From an uncultured Oscillospiraceae bacterium (lineage in GTDB: Bacteria; Bacillota; Clostridia; Oscillospirales; Oscillospiraceae), in contig CANQQI010000003.1 in NCBI GenBank assembly GCA_947625945.1, forward strand, positions 1-44,766: 44,766 nt of DNA, read 5' to 3'. Of the stretch, positions 1 to 9,186 are shown in pieces (position 1 is the stretch's first letter; every line of letters starts with the position of its first letter). The notes beneath the pieces were generated by a model that searched no databases, had not been told where the DNA came from, and saw only the letters and a program-made list of their open reading frames with translations. The translations under genes were made by a program, and so were the position numbers.

Positions 1-1596
1 CTCCACGCCATGGCCGTGCAGCCCGGAGACCGGACCCGCACCATGGAGGATTTCGCCCAGAAGCTGTTCCAGGAGGAGCAGCCGGTCTGGGAGACCCCGC
101 CGAAACAGGAGGCGCCCAAACAAGAGGCCCTGAAGCAGGAGGCGCCGAAACAGGACGCTCCTAAAGCGGCGGTCCCCGATGGGGAGGGCCCGGCGAAATC
201 GCCGGCGATCCGTCAGCTCTGGCAGGAAAAGGTCATCCCTCAGATCCTGCGCGTCCCGCCAAAGAAGTGGGCCCTCACCGGCGGTATCGCCCTGGCGGTG
301 GTGGCGCTGATCATCGCCGTGGTCCTGTGGCCCCGGCAGGCGCCCCAGTCCACGATCCAGGATCTGCCGACCGGCACTACCGCCTCTCAGGCCCCCGCGC
401 GGCAGCCTACCGCGCCCAACTTGGAGGGCTCCACGCCCACCGAAACGTCTGCCCCGCCCCCTGAAACCTTTACCCAGCCCCCTGAAACCACGGAAAGCGG
501 GCGGGGCTCCGTCACGAACAGCGACGGGTTCGTGTTCCGGATCGTGGACAATCAGAACGCCTCCATCATCGGCTATACCGGCACCGAACGGATCTGCGAC
601 ATCCCCGACAGTATCAACGGCATCCCCGTCACCGCCATTGAAGACGGCGCCTTCGTCGGCGTGGAGGCGGCGGAATGGGTCCTGCTTCCGGACACACTGA
701 AGACCATCGGTGCCAATGTCTTTGCCGGGTGCCGGGGCCTGCGCATGTTGGAGGTCTTTTCCGCCGTAAGCTGCAAGAAGGACGCCTTCGCCAATTCCGA
801 TATTCATCTGGTCTGGGTCTACGACTCCACCTGCGGCACCTCCGGCTGGGACCTGCCGGACGATATCCGGCTCTACCAGCGGGGCAAGGACGACGGTTTC
901 GGAAAGTGGAAGGAGTGCGACAACCTGGAGGACGGCACCTTCTACCTCCTGACGGACCAGACCACCGCCGTGGTGGTGCTGCTCTCCGGCACCGAGGTCA
1001 ACATCGAGCTGCCTAACTCGGCGGAGTACGCCTCCACGTTTTACGAGTTCGTTTGGATCGCGGAAGGGGCCGACGCCGGCGTCCGTCCGGAGACCACTGT
1101 GGCGCTGCCGCCCAACTGCCGCTTTGATTTCAGCCTCTGCAAGAGTCAGGGAGGCGGCGTTACGGCGTTTAACTCCCTCTACGACGATACCCTCGCCGAC
1201 TTCTGGATCGTCACCTGCGCCTTCTGCGAGTCGATCAACAACGCCCGTCCCCAGGGCGCCCCGGCCATTTTGCCGGACCCGGTGCTGTGCGACGCGGCGA
1301 ACATCCTCTGCCAGGAGGAGTTCTTCAACAGTAGCGGCGAACGCTCCAATGGGCAGAGATGGGCCACCGCCATCAAGGAAGCGGGTCTACAGACCTGGAG
1401 CTTTGCCAGATTGTCCTGCGGCCACGGCACTTTTAGCAAGATGAAAGATAACGTGGTAGAGAAATTCGCCCACGCCATCGACGACTCGTCCGTATCCGAG
1501 GTCCTGGGCCAATACTTTACCTACATGGGCGTCGCCAAGTGGGAAGACTTTGACAGCGGAAGCTACTGCTGGGAGATTATTCTGTTGGTCCCCTAG
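1..1596 (+). CDS. Membrane-anchored Ser/Thr protein kinase, C-terminal part (5' end outside window): end of kinase domain, PKQEA-repeat linker, TM helix, BspA-type LRR and CAP-like ectodomain
   Basis: Frame is open from base 1 (LHAMAVQPGDRTRTMEDFAQKLF), matching the kinase C-terminus of the next ORF (LHALAVQPGNRTHSMEEFAQKLF). TM segment WALTGGIALAVVALIIAVVLW; LRR_5-like IPDSINGIPVTAIEDGAFVG...LPDTLKTIGANVFAGCRGL. Confidence 0.85.
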   Translation, partial: LHAMAVQPGDRTRTMEDFAQKLFQEEQPVWETPPKQEAPKQEALKQEAPKQDAPKAAVPDGEGPAKSPAIRQLWQEKVIPQILRVPPKKWALTGGIALAVVALIIAVVLWPRQAPQSTIQDLPTGTTASQAPARQPTAPNLEGSTPTETSAPPPETFTQPPETTESGRGSVTNSDGFVFRIVDNQNASIIGYTGTERICDIPDSINGIPVTAIEDGAFVGVEAAEWVLLPDTLKTIGANVFAGCRGLRMLEVFSAVSCKKDAFANSDIHLVWVYDSTCGTSGWDLPDDIRLYQRGKDDGFGKWKECDNLEDGTFYLLTDQTTAVVVLLSGTEVNIELPNSAEYASTFYEFVWIAEGADAGVRPETTVALPPNCRFDFSLCKSQGGGVTAFNSLYDDTLADFWIVTCAFCESINNARPQGAPAILPDPVLCDAANILCQEEFFNSSGERSNGQRWATAIKEAGLQTWSFARLSCGHGTFSKMKDNVVEKFAHAIDDSSVSEVLGQYFTYMGVAKWEDFDSGSYCWEIILLVP

Positions 1597-1701
1597 CCCA
1601 CGGGGCGCCACGGCCCGAAGGGCCCGAGAAATAAAGCGCTTTCCGCGTCTTTCCACGGGAAGGCCCCGCGTTTGTGTTTTTTTAAGAAGGAGGGTTATGA
1701 T

Positions 1702-4272
1702 ATGGAGTACTGCCCCCACTGTATGCGTCCCGCTTCCGGCTCCAGGTGTCCTTACTGCGGCGGAAACATGCACTGGACCGGTCAAGTGGGGATCGATCTG
1801 CTGGTTGGCTCCATTCTGACCAGCGGCAACGGCCTACGCACCTATCAGCTGGGCGCGGCCCTGGGCAAAGGCGGCTTCGGCATCACCTACGCCGCCCTGG
1901 AGGTCAACTCCCACCGCCGGATAGCGGTGAAGGAATATTTCCCCACCTACTGCGCCTTCCGCGCGGGAAACGGCCGGGACATGCAGGTGATGACCGGCCA
2001 GGAGCAGTTGTATCGAAAGGGCCTGAATAGCTTCCTGGAGGAGGCGAAGATGCTCCTGTCCCAGGACGATCTGCCCACGCTGGTGAAGGTGGTGGACTTT
2101 TTCCAGGCCAACGGCACCGCCTACCTGGTGATGGAGTTTCTGGACGGCGTCCCCCTGCACCAGAAAATGGTGGAGCTGGGCGGGCGCTTCCCGGCCCAGG
2201 TCCTGCTGCCCACGCTACCACCCCTGTTTTCCGATCTGGGGACGCTCCACGCCCGGGGGGTCATTCACCGGGATATCAGCCCGGATAATATCATGTGGAT
2301 GCCAGACGGCACCCTGAAGCTGATGGACTTCGGCTCCGCCCGGTCCACCAACACCGGCAAGAGCATGACCATGCAGATGAAGCAGGGCTTCTCCCCCATC
2401 GAGCAGTACACCCGCAGAGGGCAGGGCGCATGGACCGACGTGTACGCCCTGGCCGCCACCATTTACTATTGCCTCACCGGCGTCACGCCGCCCGCCTCCG
2501 CCGAGCGGCTGGAGGAGGACCCCATCCGTATGCCCAACGAGCTGGGGGCCGGGCTGACACAAGCGCAGGAGCAGGCGCTGCTCCATGCCCTGGCGGTGCA
2601 GCCCGGAAACCGGACCCACTCCATGGAGGAATTTGCCCAGAAGCTGTTCTGGGAGGAGCCGCCGAAGCAGGAGGTCTACGTTCCTGCCCCGCCGGTCCCG
2701 GAGCCGCCCCAGCCGGTCCAGCAGCCGGTCCAACCCTCAATTTCCCAGCAGCCGCCGCAGCCGCCGGTCTCCCAGCAGCCTCCGCAGCCGCAAATTTCAC
2801 CCAGCCAGCAGAGCTATCAGCAGCAGGGCCAGTCTTTTACCCAGCGGCAGACCCCCTCCCAGCCGGTTTACCAGCCCCCGAAATTGGGCTTCAAAGCGGT
2901 GAAGGAAAAAGTCCAGACCTGGTGCGCGGTCCACAACATCCCGCCGAAAAAGCTCGCTATCTTCGGCGGTATTGCCGTGGCGCTGGTGGCGCTGGTGGTG
3001 ATCATCCTGGTGCTGGCCCTGGGGTGGAACGGTTCGCCCTACACGCTCTACGCTCCCAACGATTACACCGCCTCCACCAATGCCCCCACCGGCTCCCTCG
3101 TTGCCCAGCCCACGCTCCCCAACATTCCCCCCACGACCACCCAGCCCACCGAACCGACCGAGGACACAGCGCCGGATACCATGATGGTGGGCGACTACCA
3201 GGTGCGGATCATCGACGAGAACAACGCCACCATCGTGGGCTTTGTGGGCGACGAGATCGGCGACATGCCCATCGAAGCCGACGGCGTGCCCATCACCGCC
3301 ATTGGCGACGATGCCTTCTACGCGGACGGGCGTGGGACGAAGACCCGGGAGAATATCTGTCTTCCCGCCTGTCTGAAATCGATTGGGGAGCGGGCCTTTT
3401 CAGGCTGCGATACCCTGCGCATGGTCTATTGCTTCTCCAATGTCACGGTGGGCCGGGACGCCTTCTCGGATACCGGTCTGCGCTGCGTGATCCTGACCGA
3501 CGACAACGCCAAGATCCGCAATCCCGGCGCGCTGGGTGGCCTGGTGCGGATCTTTGAGCGCAATGTCCCCTTTGAAATCGTCCCGGATTACAATGTGGAC
3601 GCCTACTATATGGTCGACGAGGTCATTTACGGCTGGGATTCCACCGAGCCCGACGCCATCGTGATGGACCTCCCCTCCGGCCTTTCCAACTTCGAGGTGC
3701 CGGAGACGATCCTCTGCATGGACGGCGAGGAGCGGGAAGTCCAATGGATCGAGAAGGATTCCATGAAAAAGGTCGCAAGGTCGGTAAGGATCGGCCTGCC
3801 TGCTTTCTGCCTCTTTGACCCGTCCCTCTATGAAAGCCATCCCAATACCTTCTACGCCTTGGAGTCCGAGACCTTGGCGGAGGACTGGATCTACCTCATG
3901 CGGGCGGTGGAGGCCATCAATGATTTTCGGGGCGGCAACGCGCCGAATATCCAGCCCGCTGTCGACCTCACCTGGGCGGCCTACGCGATGGCTTTGGTGA
4001 AATACACCGGCGACAGTGAGACCATCGAGTTCACCTGGTCCGATGTGGTCGATATTTTCCGCCCGGAGGGATATCGGTTCGGCATCTGCACCGATGGCAC
4101 CGCGTCCGTCTCCGGTCTGTTGGAGGCGCTTGCCACAGATGAATACGCCGGCCTCATTCCCGCGGAGCAAAGCGCCGACTACGCCGGGCAGGTCTACAAC
4201 AGCATCGGCCTGGCCCACTATCTGACGGAGGATGGAGAGATGTACTGGATCGTCCTTTTGGTGATCGACTAA
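1702..4272 (+). CDS. Ser/Thr protein kinase with N-terminal zinc ribbon, TM helix, BspA-type LRR and CAP-like ectodomain
   Basis: MEYCPHC...CPYCGG zinc ribbon; GKGGFGITY glycine loop, VKEYFP, HRDISPDN, DFGSAR, TDVYALAATIYYCLTG; Pro/Gln-rich linker; TM LAIFGGIAVALVALVVIILVLAL. Start set at ATG 1702 behind aagaaggagg rather than 1672. Confidence 0.92.
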   Translation: MEYCPHCMRPASGSRCPYCGGNMHWTGQVGIDLLVGSILTSGNGLRTYQLGAALGKGGFGITYAALEVNSHRRIAVKEYFPTYCAFRAGNGRDMQVMTGQEQLYRKGLNSFLEEAKMLLSQDDLPTLVKVVDFFQANGTAYLVMEFLDGVPLHQKMVELGGRFPAQVLLPTLPPLFSDLGTLHARGVIHRDISPDNIMWMPDGTLKLMDFGSARSTNTGKSMTMQMKQGFSPIEQYTRRGQGAWTDVYALAATIYYCLTGVTPPASAERLEEDPIRMPNELGAGLTQAQEQALLHALAVQPGNRTHSMEEFAQKLFWEEPPKQEVYVPAPPVPEPPQPVQQPVQPSISQQPPQPPVSQQPPQPQISPSQQSYQQQGQSFTQRQTPSQPVYQPPKLGFKAVKEKVQTWCAVHNIPPKKLAIFGGIAVALVALVVIILVLALGWNGSPYTLYAPNDYTASTNAPTGSLVAQPTLPNIPPTTTQPTEPTEDTAPDTMMVGDYQVRIIDENNATIVGFVGDEIGDMPIEADGVPITAIGDDAFYADGRGTKTRENICLPACLKSIGERAFSGCDTLRMVYCFSNVTVGRDAFSDTGLRCVILTDDNAKIRNPGALGGLVRIFERNVPFEIVPDYNVDAYYMVDEVIYGWDSTEPDAIVMDLPSGLSNFEVPETILCMDGEEREVQWIEKDSMKKVARSVRIGLPAFCLFDPSLYESHPNTFYALESETLAEDWIYLMRAVEAINDFRGGNAPNIQPAVDLTWAAYAMALVKYTGDSETIEFTWSDVVDIFRPEGYRFGICTDGTASVSGLLEALATDEYAGLIPAEQSADYAGQVYNSIGLAHYLTEDGEMYWIVLLVID

Positions 4273-4296
4273 CGCGGATATAGGAGTGATTGCCCT

Positions 4297-7200
4297 ATGG
4301 AAAAACACTATTGCCCCTATTGCATGACCCCCGTTGTCCCCGGGGAGCCATGCCCCAACTGCGGCCTCACCGGCGGCAGCTACACCTCCCAGCCCCATCA
4401 GCTGCCCGCCGGTACCATCCTTGCCGGCCGGTATCTGCTGGGCCGGGTCCTGGGAGAGGGCGGCTTCGGCATTACCTACATCGGCTGCGACACCCGGCTG
4501 GAGCTGCGGATCGCGGTCAAGGAATACTACCCGGTGAACCATGTGTCCCGGAACTGCCGGGTGTCCAACGCCGTGAACTGCTTCACCGGCGTCGCCGGGC
4601 AGGGCTTTGAAAAGGGCCGGGAGCGGTTCATCCGGGAGGCCCGGACCATGGCCCGGATGGACAAGACCCCCCAGATCGTGGCCGTCCGGGACTACTTTCA
4701 GGAGAACAACACCGCCTACATCGTCATGGAATATGTGGACGGCACCACCTTCAAGGAGCTGGTGGCCCAGAAGGGCGGGAAGATCCCCGCTTCCGAGCTG
4801 CTGCCCATGGTGGAGCCCCTGTTCAAAGCCCTGGAATCCATGCACGCCCTGGGTCTGATCCACCGGGATATCAGCCCCGACAATCTGATGCTGGAAAACG
4901 GCATGGTCCGCCTGCTGGACTTTGGGTGCGCCCGAGAGTCCGCCGCCAGGGGCAGCGAGACCATGACCATCGTCCTCAAGCAGGGCTACTCCCCGGTGGA
5001 GCAGTATCAGCACAAGGGCCAGGGGCCCTGGACGGACGTCTATTCCCTGGCCGCCACCATGTACTATTGCCTTACCGGCGTCACGCCGCCCCAGGCCCTG
5101 GACCGGATCTGTGACGATGAGCTGGTCCCGCCCAGAAAGCTGGGTGCGGACCTGACGGAGGCCCAGGAGCTGAGCCTGCTCTTCGGCATGGGCCTGCAGC
5201 CCACCCGCCGGTTCCGCTCGGTGCGGGAGTTCTACGCCTCGCTGTACCAGGGCGTGCCGGTGCCGGTAAAGCCCCAGGTGCTCTACGGGCACCGCTACGC
5301 CCAGGAGGAGACCCGTCCGGCTCCCCCTCCCGAAATTCCTTCTGTAGAGGAAAAGGACGAAGAAGCCGTTCCCATTACCGGCCAGATGGAGTCTTCTTCT
5401 GATATAGCGCCCGAAATTGCTCCGCAAGTGGAGGATGTGCCGGAACTGGAGGAACTGCCCGCTCAGGAAGCTTCGGAGGAGGCCCCGGAGGACGAGCCCT
5501 GGCACTTCCCCCCGGTCCCGGAACAGCCCGCCCCGCCGGAGGAGACGAAAAAATCCAAGAAAAAGATCTGGATCCCCGTGGCGGCCTGCGGCGCGGCGGT
5601 GATCCTGGCGGTGTCCCTTCCGCTGATGCTGCGGCAGGGCCGCACCGATCCCACGGTACCCGGGGCCAGCACCGGCGGCGCCGAGTCCACCGCGGAGTCC
5701 ACCCAGCCGGAAGGCAGCACCCTGTGGCTCAGCGGCGACTGCACAGCGTCCTTCTCCCAGGCGCTGGCGGACAGCTCGGTGGGGGAAATCGTGCTGGAGG
5801 CGGGGAGCTGGGTCGATTGCGAGGAAGGCGATCTGGTGATCAACAAGCCGGTCCTCATCGAGGAGGGCGCCAGTATCGACTGCCCCTCCATCTCCGTGAC
5901 CGTGGCCCCGGGCGTCGCCCTCACCCTCCGGGGATACCTGCGGGTGGAGGACCTGACCGTCCAGGGGTACCTGCGGGTGGAGGACCTGACTGTCCAAGGC
6001 AATGTGGAGGTCACCGACGCGGGCATTCTGGACGTGCAGCGGCAGACCGGTGTGATCGGCGGCAAGATCGATGTGATCGGCGGCGAGATCGAGGGGAGTG
6101 CCTCGATGCTATCCCAGGGGCTGCTGACGGTCTCCGGCGGCGGCCAGGTGTCCATTAAAGGCAACGGGGCCTTGAGCGCCGGCTGCTACCTGCTGGAAAG
6201 CGAGGATTCCATCGCTATTCAGGGGGGCTCCCACAATCTGGACTTTGGCTACAATGCCGCCATCGTGAACGAGGAGGCGCTGTTCGCCGACGCCGTCCAT
6301 GTAAGCGATTTCCAGGAGCTGAAAAACGCGGCGGAAGCCGGCGCCAAGGCCGTCGTGATCGACGGCAGCGTTACCGTTCCCGGCGACTTCCCGTTTGACC
6401 CCGACGCCGCGCTGACGATCTCCCCGGAGGGCGCGCTGATCTTGGAATCTTACGACACGCCCGTCAGCGTCGACCTTCTGATCAATCACGGCACCCTGGC
6501 AGGTCCGGTAGATCCCCGGCGCTTCCTCAACTACGGCAGCGCCGAGACCAGCATCTATCCGGCCCAGCTCCGGGACGGCCAGTGTCAGCTCTTTATCAAT
6601 CTGGGCGAGACCGATGTTCACGGCGTGACCTGTTCGGGGCAGATATTCAACCTGGGCGTGGTGCGGTACACCGGGGAAAGCAAACACTTCAGCAGCCCGC
6701 CGCTGGAGTCCTTCTTCTTCCAGCGCGATTTCCTCAACGCCGCGTCCGCGCGGTTGGAAGTGGACACCGGAATGGTCTTTGAACTGGGCGGTATCATGAC
6801 CAACAACGGCGCCATCGTGGTCCAGGGGGGCGGCGACTTCCGCAACTACGGCCAAATCAATCAGGTCACGGAGTCCGCGTCCATCGATCTGTCCGGCAAC
6901 ATGCTAAACGACGGGTTCATGAACGTCATCAGCGGCCACTTCCAAATGGGCGCGGACAGCTCCGTCGATGGCAACGGCATTTTCTACGTCTACTACGGCG
7001 CCGATGGCGGCGCCCTGGCCTGGGATAACCGCATCACCTGCCGCACCTACCTGGAAAGGGGCGAAGGCACGGATCAGGAGGCCACCACCCTGGAGCAGCT
7101 CCGCGCGATCCTGGCCGAGGGCGGCGCCGGCTGCGTCGTCATCCCCAAGGGGACCGTCATCCAGGTCCCGGAGGATCTTCAGGTGTATACCTCCATCATG

Positions 7201-8037
7201 GTCCAGGGCGAGCTCCGTATGGCCCCCGGCACCACGCTGTCCCTGTTCGGCGCCTTGTTGACGGTGGACGGCGGCACGCTGGAGGTGGACCGGATGGAGG
7301 CCCATGACGCCTCCCAGCTGGTGGGCCGTGTAGGTTCCAACATCCTTTTCCAGCCCGGCGGCCTGCTGCGGCTGGACGGGGGCAGCTGCGGAAGCTTTCT
7401 ATACTCCAGACGGGAGCTGAACGGCGCGTCGGTGGAGCTGGAGGGGGCGGGCACGATCCTCGTGATGGATGGCGTGGCCAACTGCGGCGACCATCTGACA
7501 CTGAGCGGCGGCGCCAGCGCCTTTATCCGCAATCTGGACGGCTTTTCCGTGGCGACGCAGGTGCAGGTAGAGAATGACTCCTCTCTAACGGTCTTTGGAG
7601 GCACCCATTTGTCCAACGGGGCCACCCTGACCCTCCGCGATTCTTTCATGCGCAACGCGGGCTCCTTCTTCATGGATGACTCCACATCCCTGGTACTGGA
7701 GGGAGAGCGCGCGTTCCTCAGCTCCTACATGGGCAACCTGAATCTGAACAGCGGTTCCAACATCGAGATCCGCGGCGGTTACCTGGAGATGTGGTCCTGG
7801 GGCGATCAGCAAAGGGAGATCTACGCCGACATCGTGAACGACGGCACCCTCCGTATCGCCACCGCCAATCTGGGCGGCCATGTGGTCAACCGGGGCGAGA
7901 TGCGGATCGCCGAGTCCTCCATCGTGACGGTTTACGGCACCCTGGAAAATGACGGCGTGATCTACACCGAGGACGATTCCTCCGCCCTGCTTGCCGACGG
8001 CGGCGAAATCACCGGCCCGGAGCCGGTCCGGCGGTAA
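4297..8037 (+). CDS. Ser/Thr protein kinase with N-terminal zinc ribbon, TM helix and large repetitive beta-solenoid-like ectodomain
   Basis: MEKHYCPYC...CPNCG; GEGGFGITY, AVKEYYP, HRDISPDN, DFGCAR; TM IWIPVAACGAAVILAVSLPLML; about 750 aa of short beta-rich repeats (e.g. TVQGYLRVEDLTVQG, GGKIDVIGGEIEG, LNSGSNIEIRGG). Confidence 0.9.
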   Translation: MEKHYCPYCMTPVVPGEPCPNCGLTGGSYTSQPHQLPAGTILAGRYLLGRVLGEGGFGITYIGCDTRLELRIAVKEYYPVNHVSRNCRVSNAVNCFTGVAGQGFEKGRERFIREARTMARMDKTPQIVAVRDYFQENNTAYIVMEYVDGTTFKELVAQKGGKIPASELLPMVEPLFKALESMHALGLIHRDISPDNLMLENGMVRLLDFGCARESAARGSETMTIVLKQGYSPVEQYQHKGQGPWTDVYSLAATMYYCLTGVTPPQALDRICDDELVPPRKLGADLTEAQELSLLFGMGLQPTRRFRSVREFYASLYQGVPVPVKPQVLYGHRYAQEETRPAPPPEIPSVEEKDEEAVPITGQMESSSDIAPEIAPQVEDVPELEELPAQEASEEAPEDEPWHFPPVPEQPAPPEETKKSKKKIWIPVAACGAAVILAVSLPLMLRQGRTDPTVPGASTGGAESTAESTQPEGSTLWLSGDCTASFSQALADSSVGEIVLEAGSWVDCEEGDLVINKPVLIEEGASIDCPSISVTVAPGVALTLRGYLRVEDLTVQGYLRVEDLTVQGNVEVTDAGILDVQRQTGVIGGKIDVIGGEIEGSASMLSQGLLTVSGGGQVSIKGNGALSAGCYLLESEDSIAIQGGSHNLDFGYNAAIVNEEALFADAVHVSDFQELKNAAEAGAKAVVIDGSVTVPGDFPFDPDAALTISPEGALILESYDTPVSVDLLINHGTLAGPVDPRRFLNYGSAETSIYPAQLRDGQCQLFINLGETDVHGVTCSGQIFNLGVVRYTGESKHFSSPPLESFFFQRDFLNAASARLEVDTGMVFELGGIMTNNGAIVVQGGGDFRNYGQINQVTESASIDLSGNMLNDGFMNVISGHFQMGADSSVDGNGIFYVYYGADGGALAWDNRITCRTYLERGEGTDQEATTLEQLRAILAEGGAGCVVIPKGTVIQVPEDLQVYTSIMVQGELRMAPGTTLSLFGALLTVDGGTLEVDRMEAHDASQLVGRVGSNILFQPGGLLRLDGGSCGSFLYSRRELNGASVELEGAGTILVMDGVANCGDHLTLSGGASAFIRNLDGFSVATQVQVENDSSLTVFGGTHLSNGATLTLRDSFMRNAGSFFMDDSTSLVLEGERAFLSSYMGNLNLNSGSNIEIRGGYLEMWSWGDQQREIYADIVNDGTLRIATANLGGHVVNRGEMRIAESSIVTVYGTLENDGVIYTEDDSSALLADGGEITGPEPVRR

Positions 8038-8054
8038 AAAGTTCTAAAAATTTA

Positions 8055-8088
8055 GGGGCCCTGCCATTCGGCAGGGCCCCAATTTTTT
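8055..8088. terminator. Bidirectional intrinsic terminator between convergent genes
   Basis: ggggccctgcc-attc-ggcagggcccc followed by aatttttt; A-rich on the other side. Confidence 0.85.
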
Positions 8089-8097
8089 GAAAACCGT

Positions 8098-9186
8098 TCA
8101 GCGGACGTCCTCGTAGAGAATGTCGATCACCTTTTCCATCCGCTCGCTCATGCTCTCGTCCCCGGTGGCGGTGAGGGCGTATAGCACCAGCCAGTCAAAG
8201 GCGTTCCGGGGGTCCAGCTCCGGCATTCCGCAGTCGCTGAGCATGGCGTTGACGCTCCACCAGTGGCCGTCCAGCCGGTCCTCGATGGTCATGTAGTCCT
8301 CGTCCAGCTCGGAATACTCCCCACCCACGGAGTTCTCCGTGATGATGTAGAGCAGGAGCAGCAACTTCCGGGGCACCTCCTGCCGCTGGGCCATGATATT
8401 TTTCAGGGAGGTGGCGTTGGGCCAGTTCCGCTTGATCAGCTTCTGGATGGGGGAATACCCCTGCCGGTCGGAGCCGGAGGGCATGTGCATAGGCAGGTAT
8501 TCGCTCATCACCCGCTCCAGGGAGTAAAATTCCTCCTGGGCGCCGTTGCTGGAGTCCGGCTGGGTGAGGCAGCGCATATACTGCTGAAAATAGTAGTACG
8601 CCCGGAGATGGTAGGAGCCGAAATAGGGCAGATTCTCCTGGTAAAACCGCCGCAGATCCGCCTCCGTCTCCGCCCGCTGGAACTGCAGCTGGACCCGGTG
8701 GGTCAATTCGGAGTCCGTCTCCTCGGCAATGGCCGGGACCGGCGGCATGGACTGGTACAGCGCCTGGGCCTGGTGATAGCCCCATCCGTTACGCAGGCAC
8801 CAGGTATAGACCAGGTCCCGGCCGTTGCGGTAGTTGATCCCGTAATCGGTACACATGCCCAAAAGCTGGCTGACCTGGTCCTCGTTCAGGTCCAGGGCGA
8901 AGGCCACCCGGTACACATCCTCCCGGGTGTTGGGCTTATAGGCGCTGGAGAGCCAGTTGTAGATCTTCCGCTTCACCGATTCCAGGGGCGTCCCGTCCTC
9001 GGCGAACAGGGCAGCCACCCGCAGGCTCAGATCCGGATAGGGATACATCTCCTGCAACACGTCCCCAAAATAGCGCAGGGGGATCTGCTGGTCCCGCAGG
9101 TACACCGCCGCCTTCGCCGGGGTCATACTCCCCGAACGGATGCGGCTGTACGCGTCCTCTGATGTTCTTGTAAATGTGCTTGCCAA
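8098..9186 (-). CDS. Uncharacterised 362-aa protein, predicted cytoplasmic, mostly helical
   Basis: Long intact ORF in an otherwise empty interval, convergent with the kinase array. No family recognised with confidence. Confidence 0.75.
   Translation of the reverse strand: MASTFTRTSEDAYSRIRSGSMTPAKAAVYLRDQQIPLRYFGDVLQEMYPYPDLSLRVAALFAEDGTPLESVKRKIYNWLSSAYKPNTREDVYRVAFALDLNEDQVSQLLGMCTDYGINYRNGRDLVYTWCLRNGWGYHQAQALYQSMPPVPAIAEETDSELTHRVQLQFQRAETEADLRRFYQENLPYFGSYHLRAYYYFQQYMRCLTQPDSSNGAQEEFYSLERVMSEYLPMHMPSGSDRQGYSPIQKLIKRNWPNATSLKNIMAQRQEVPRKLLLLLYIITENSVGGEYSELDEDYMTIEDRLDGHWWSVNAMLSDCGMPELDPRNAFDWLVLYALTATGDESMSERMEKVIDILYEDVR

Noticed and set aside
3400-5997. 865-aa minus-strand ORF
   Set aside because: Antisense to the kinase genes; low-complexity Gly/His/Asp/Arg-rich composition typical of a GC-rich shadow frame.
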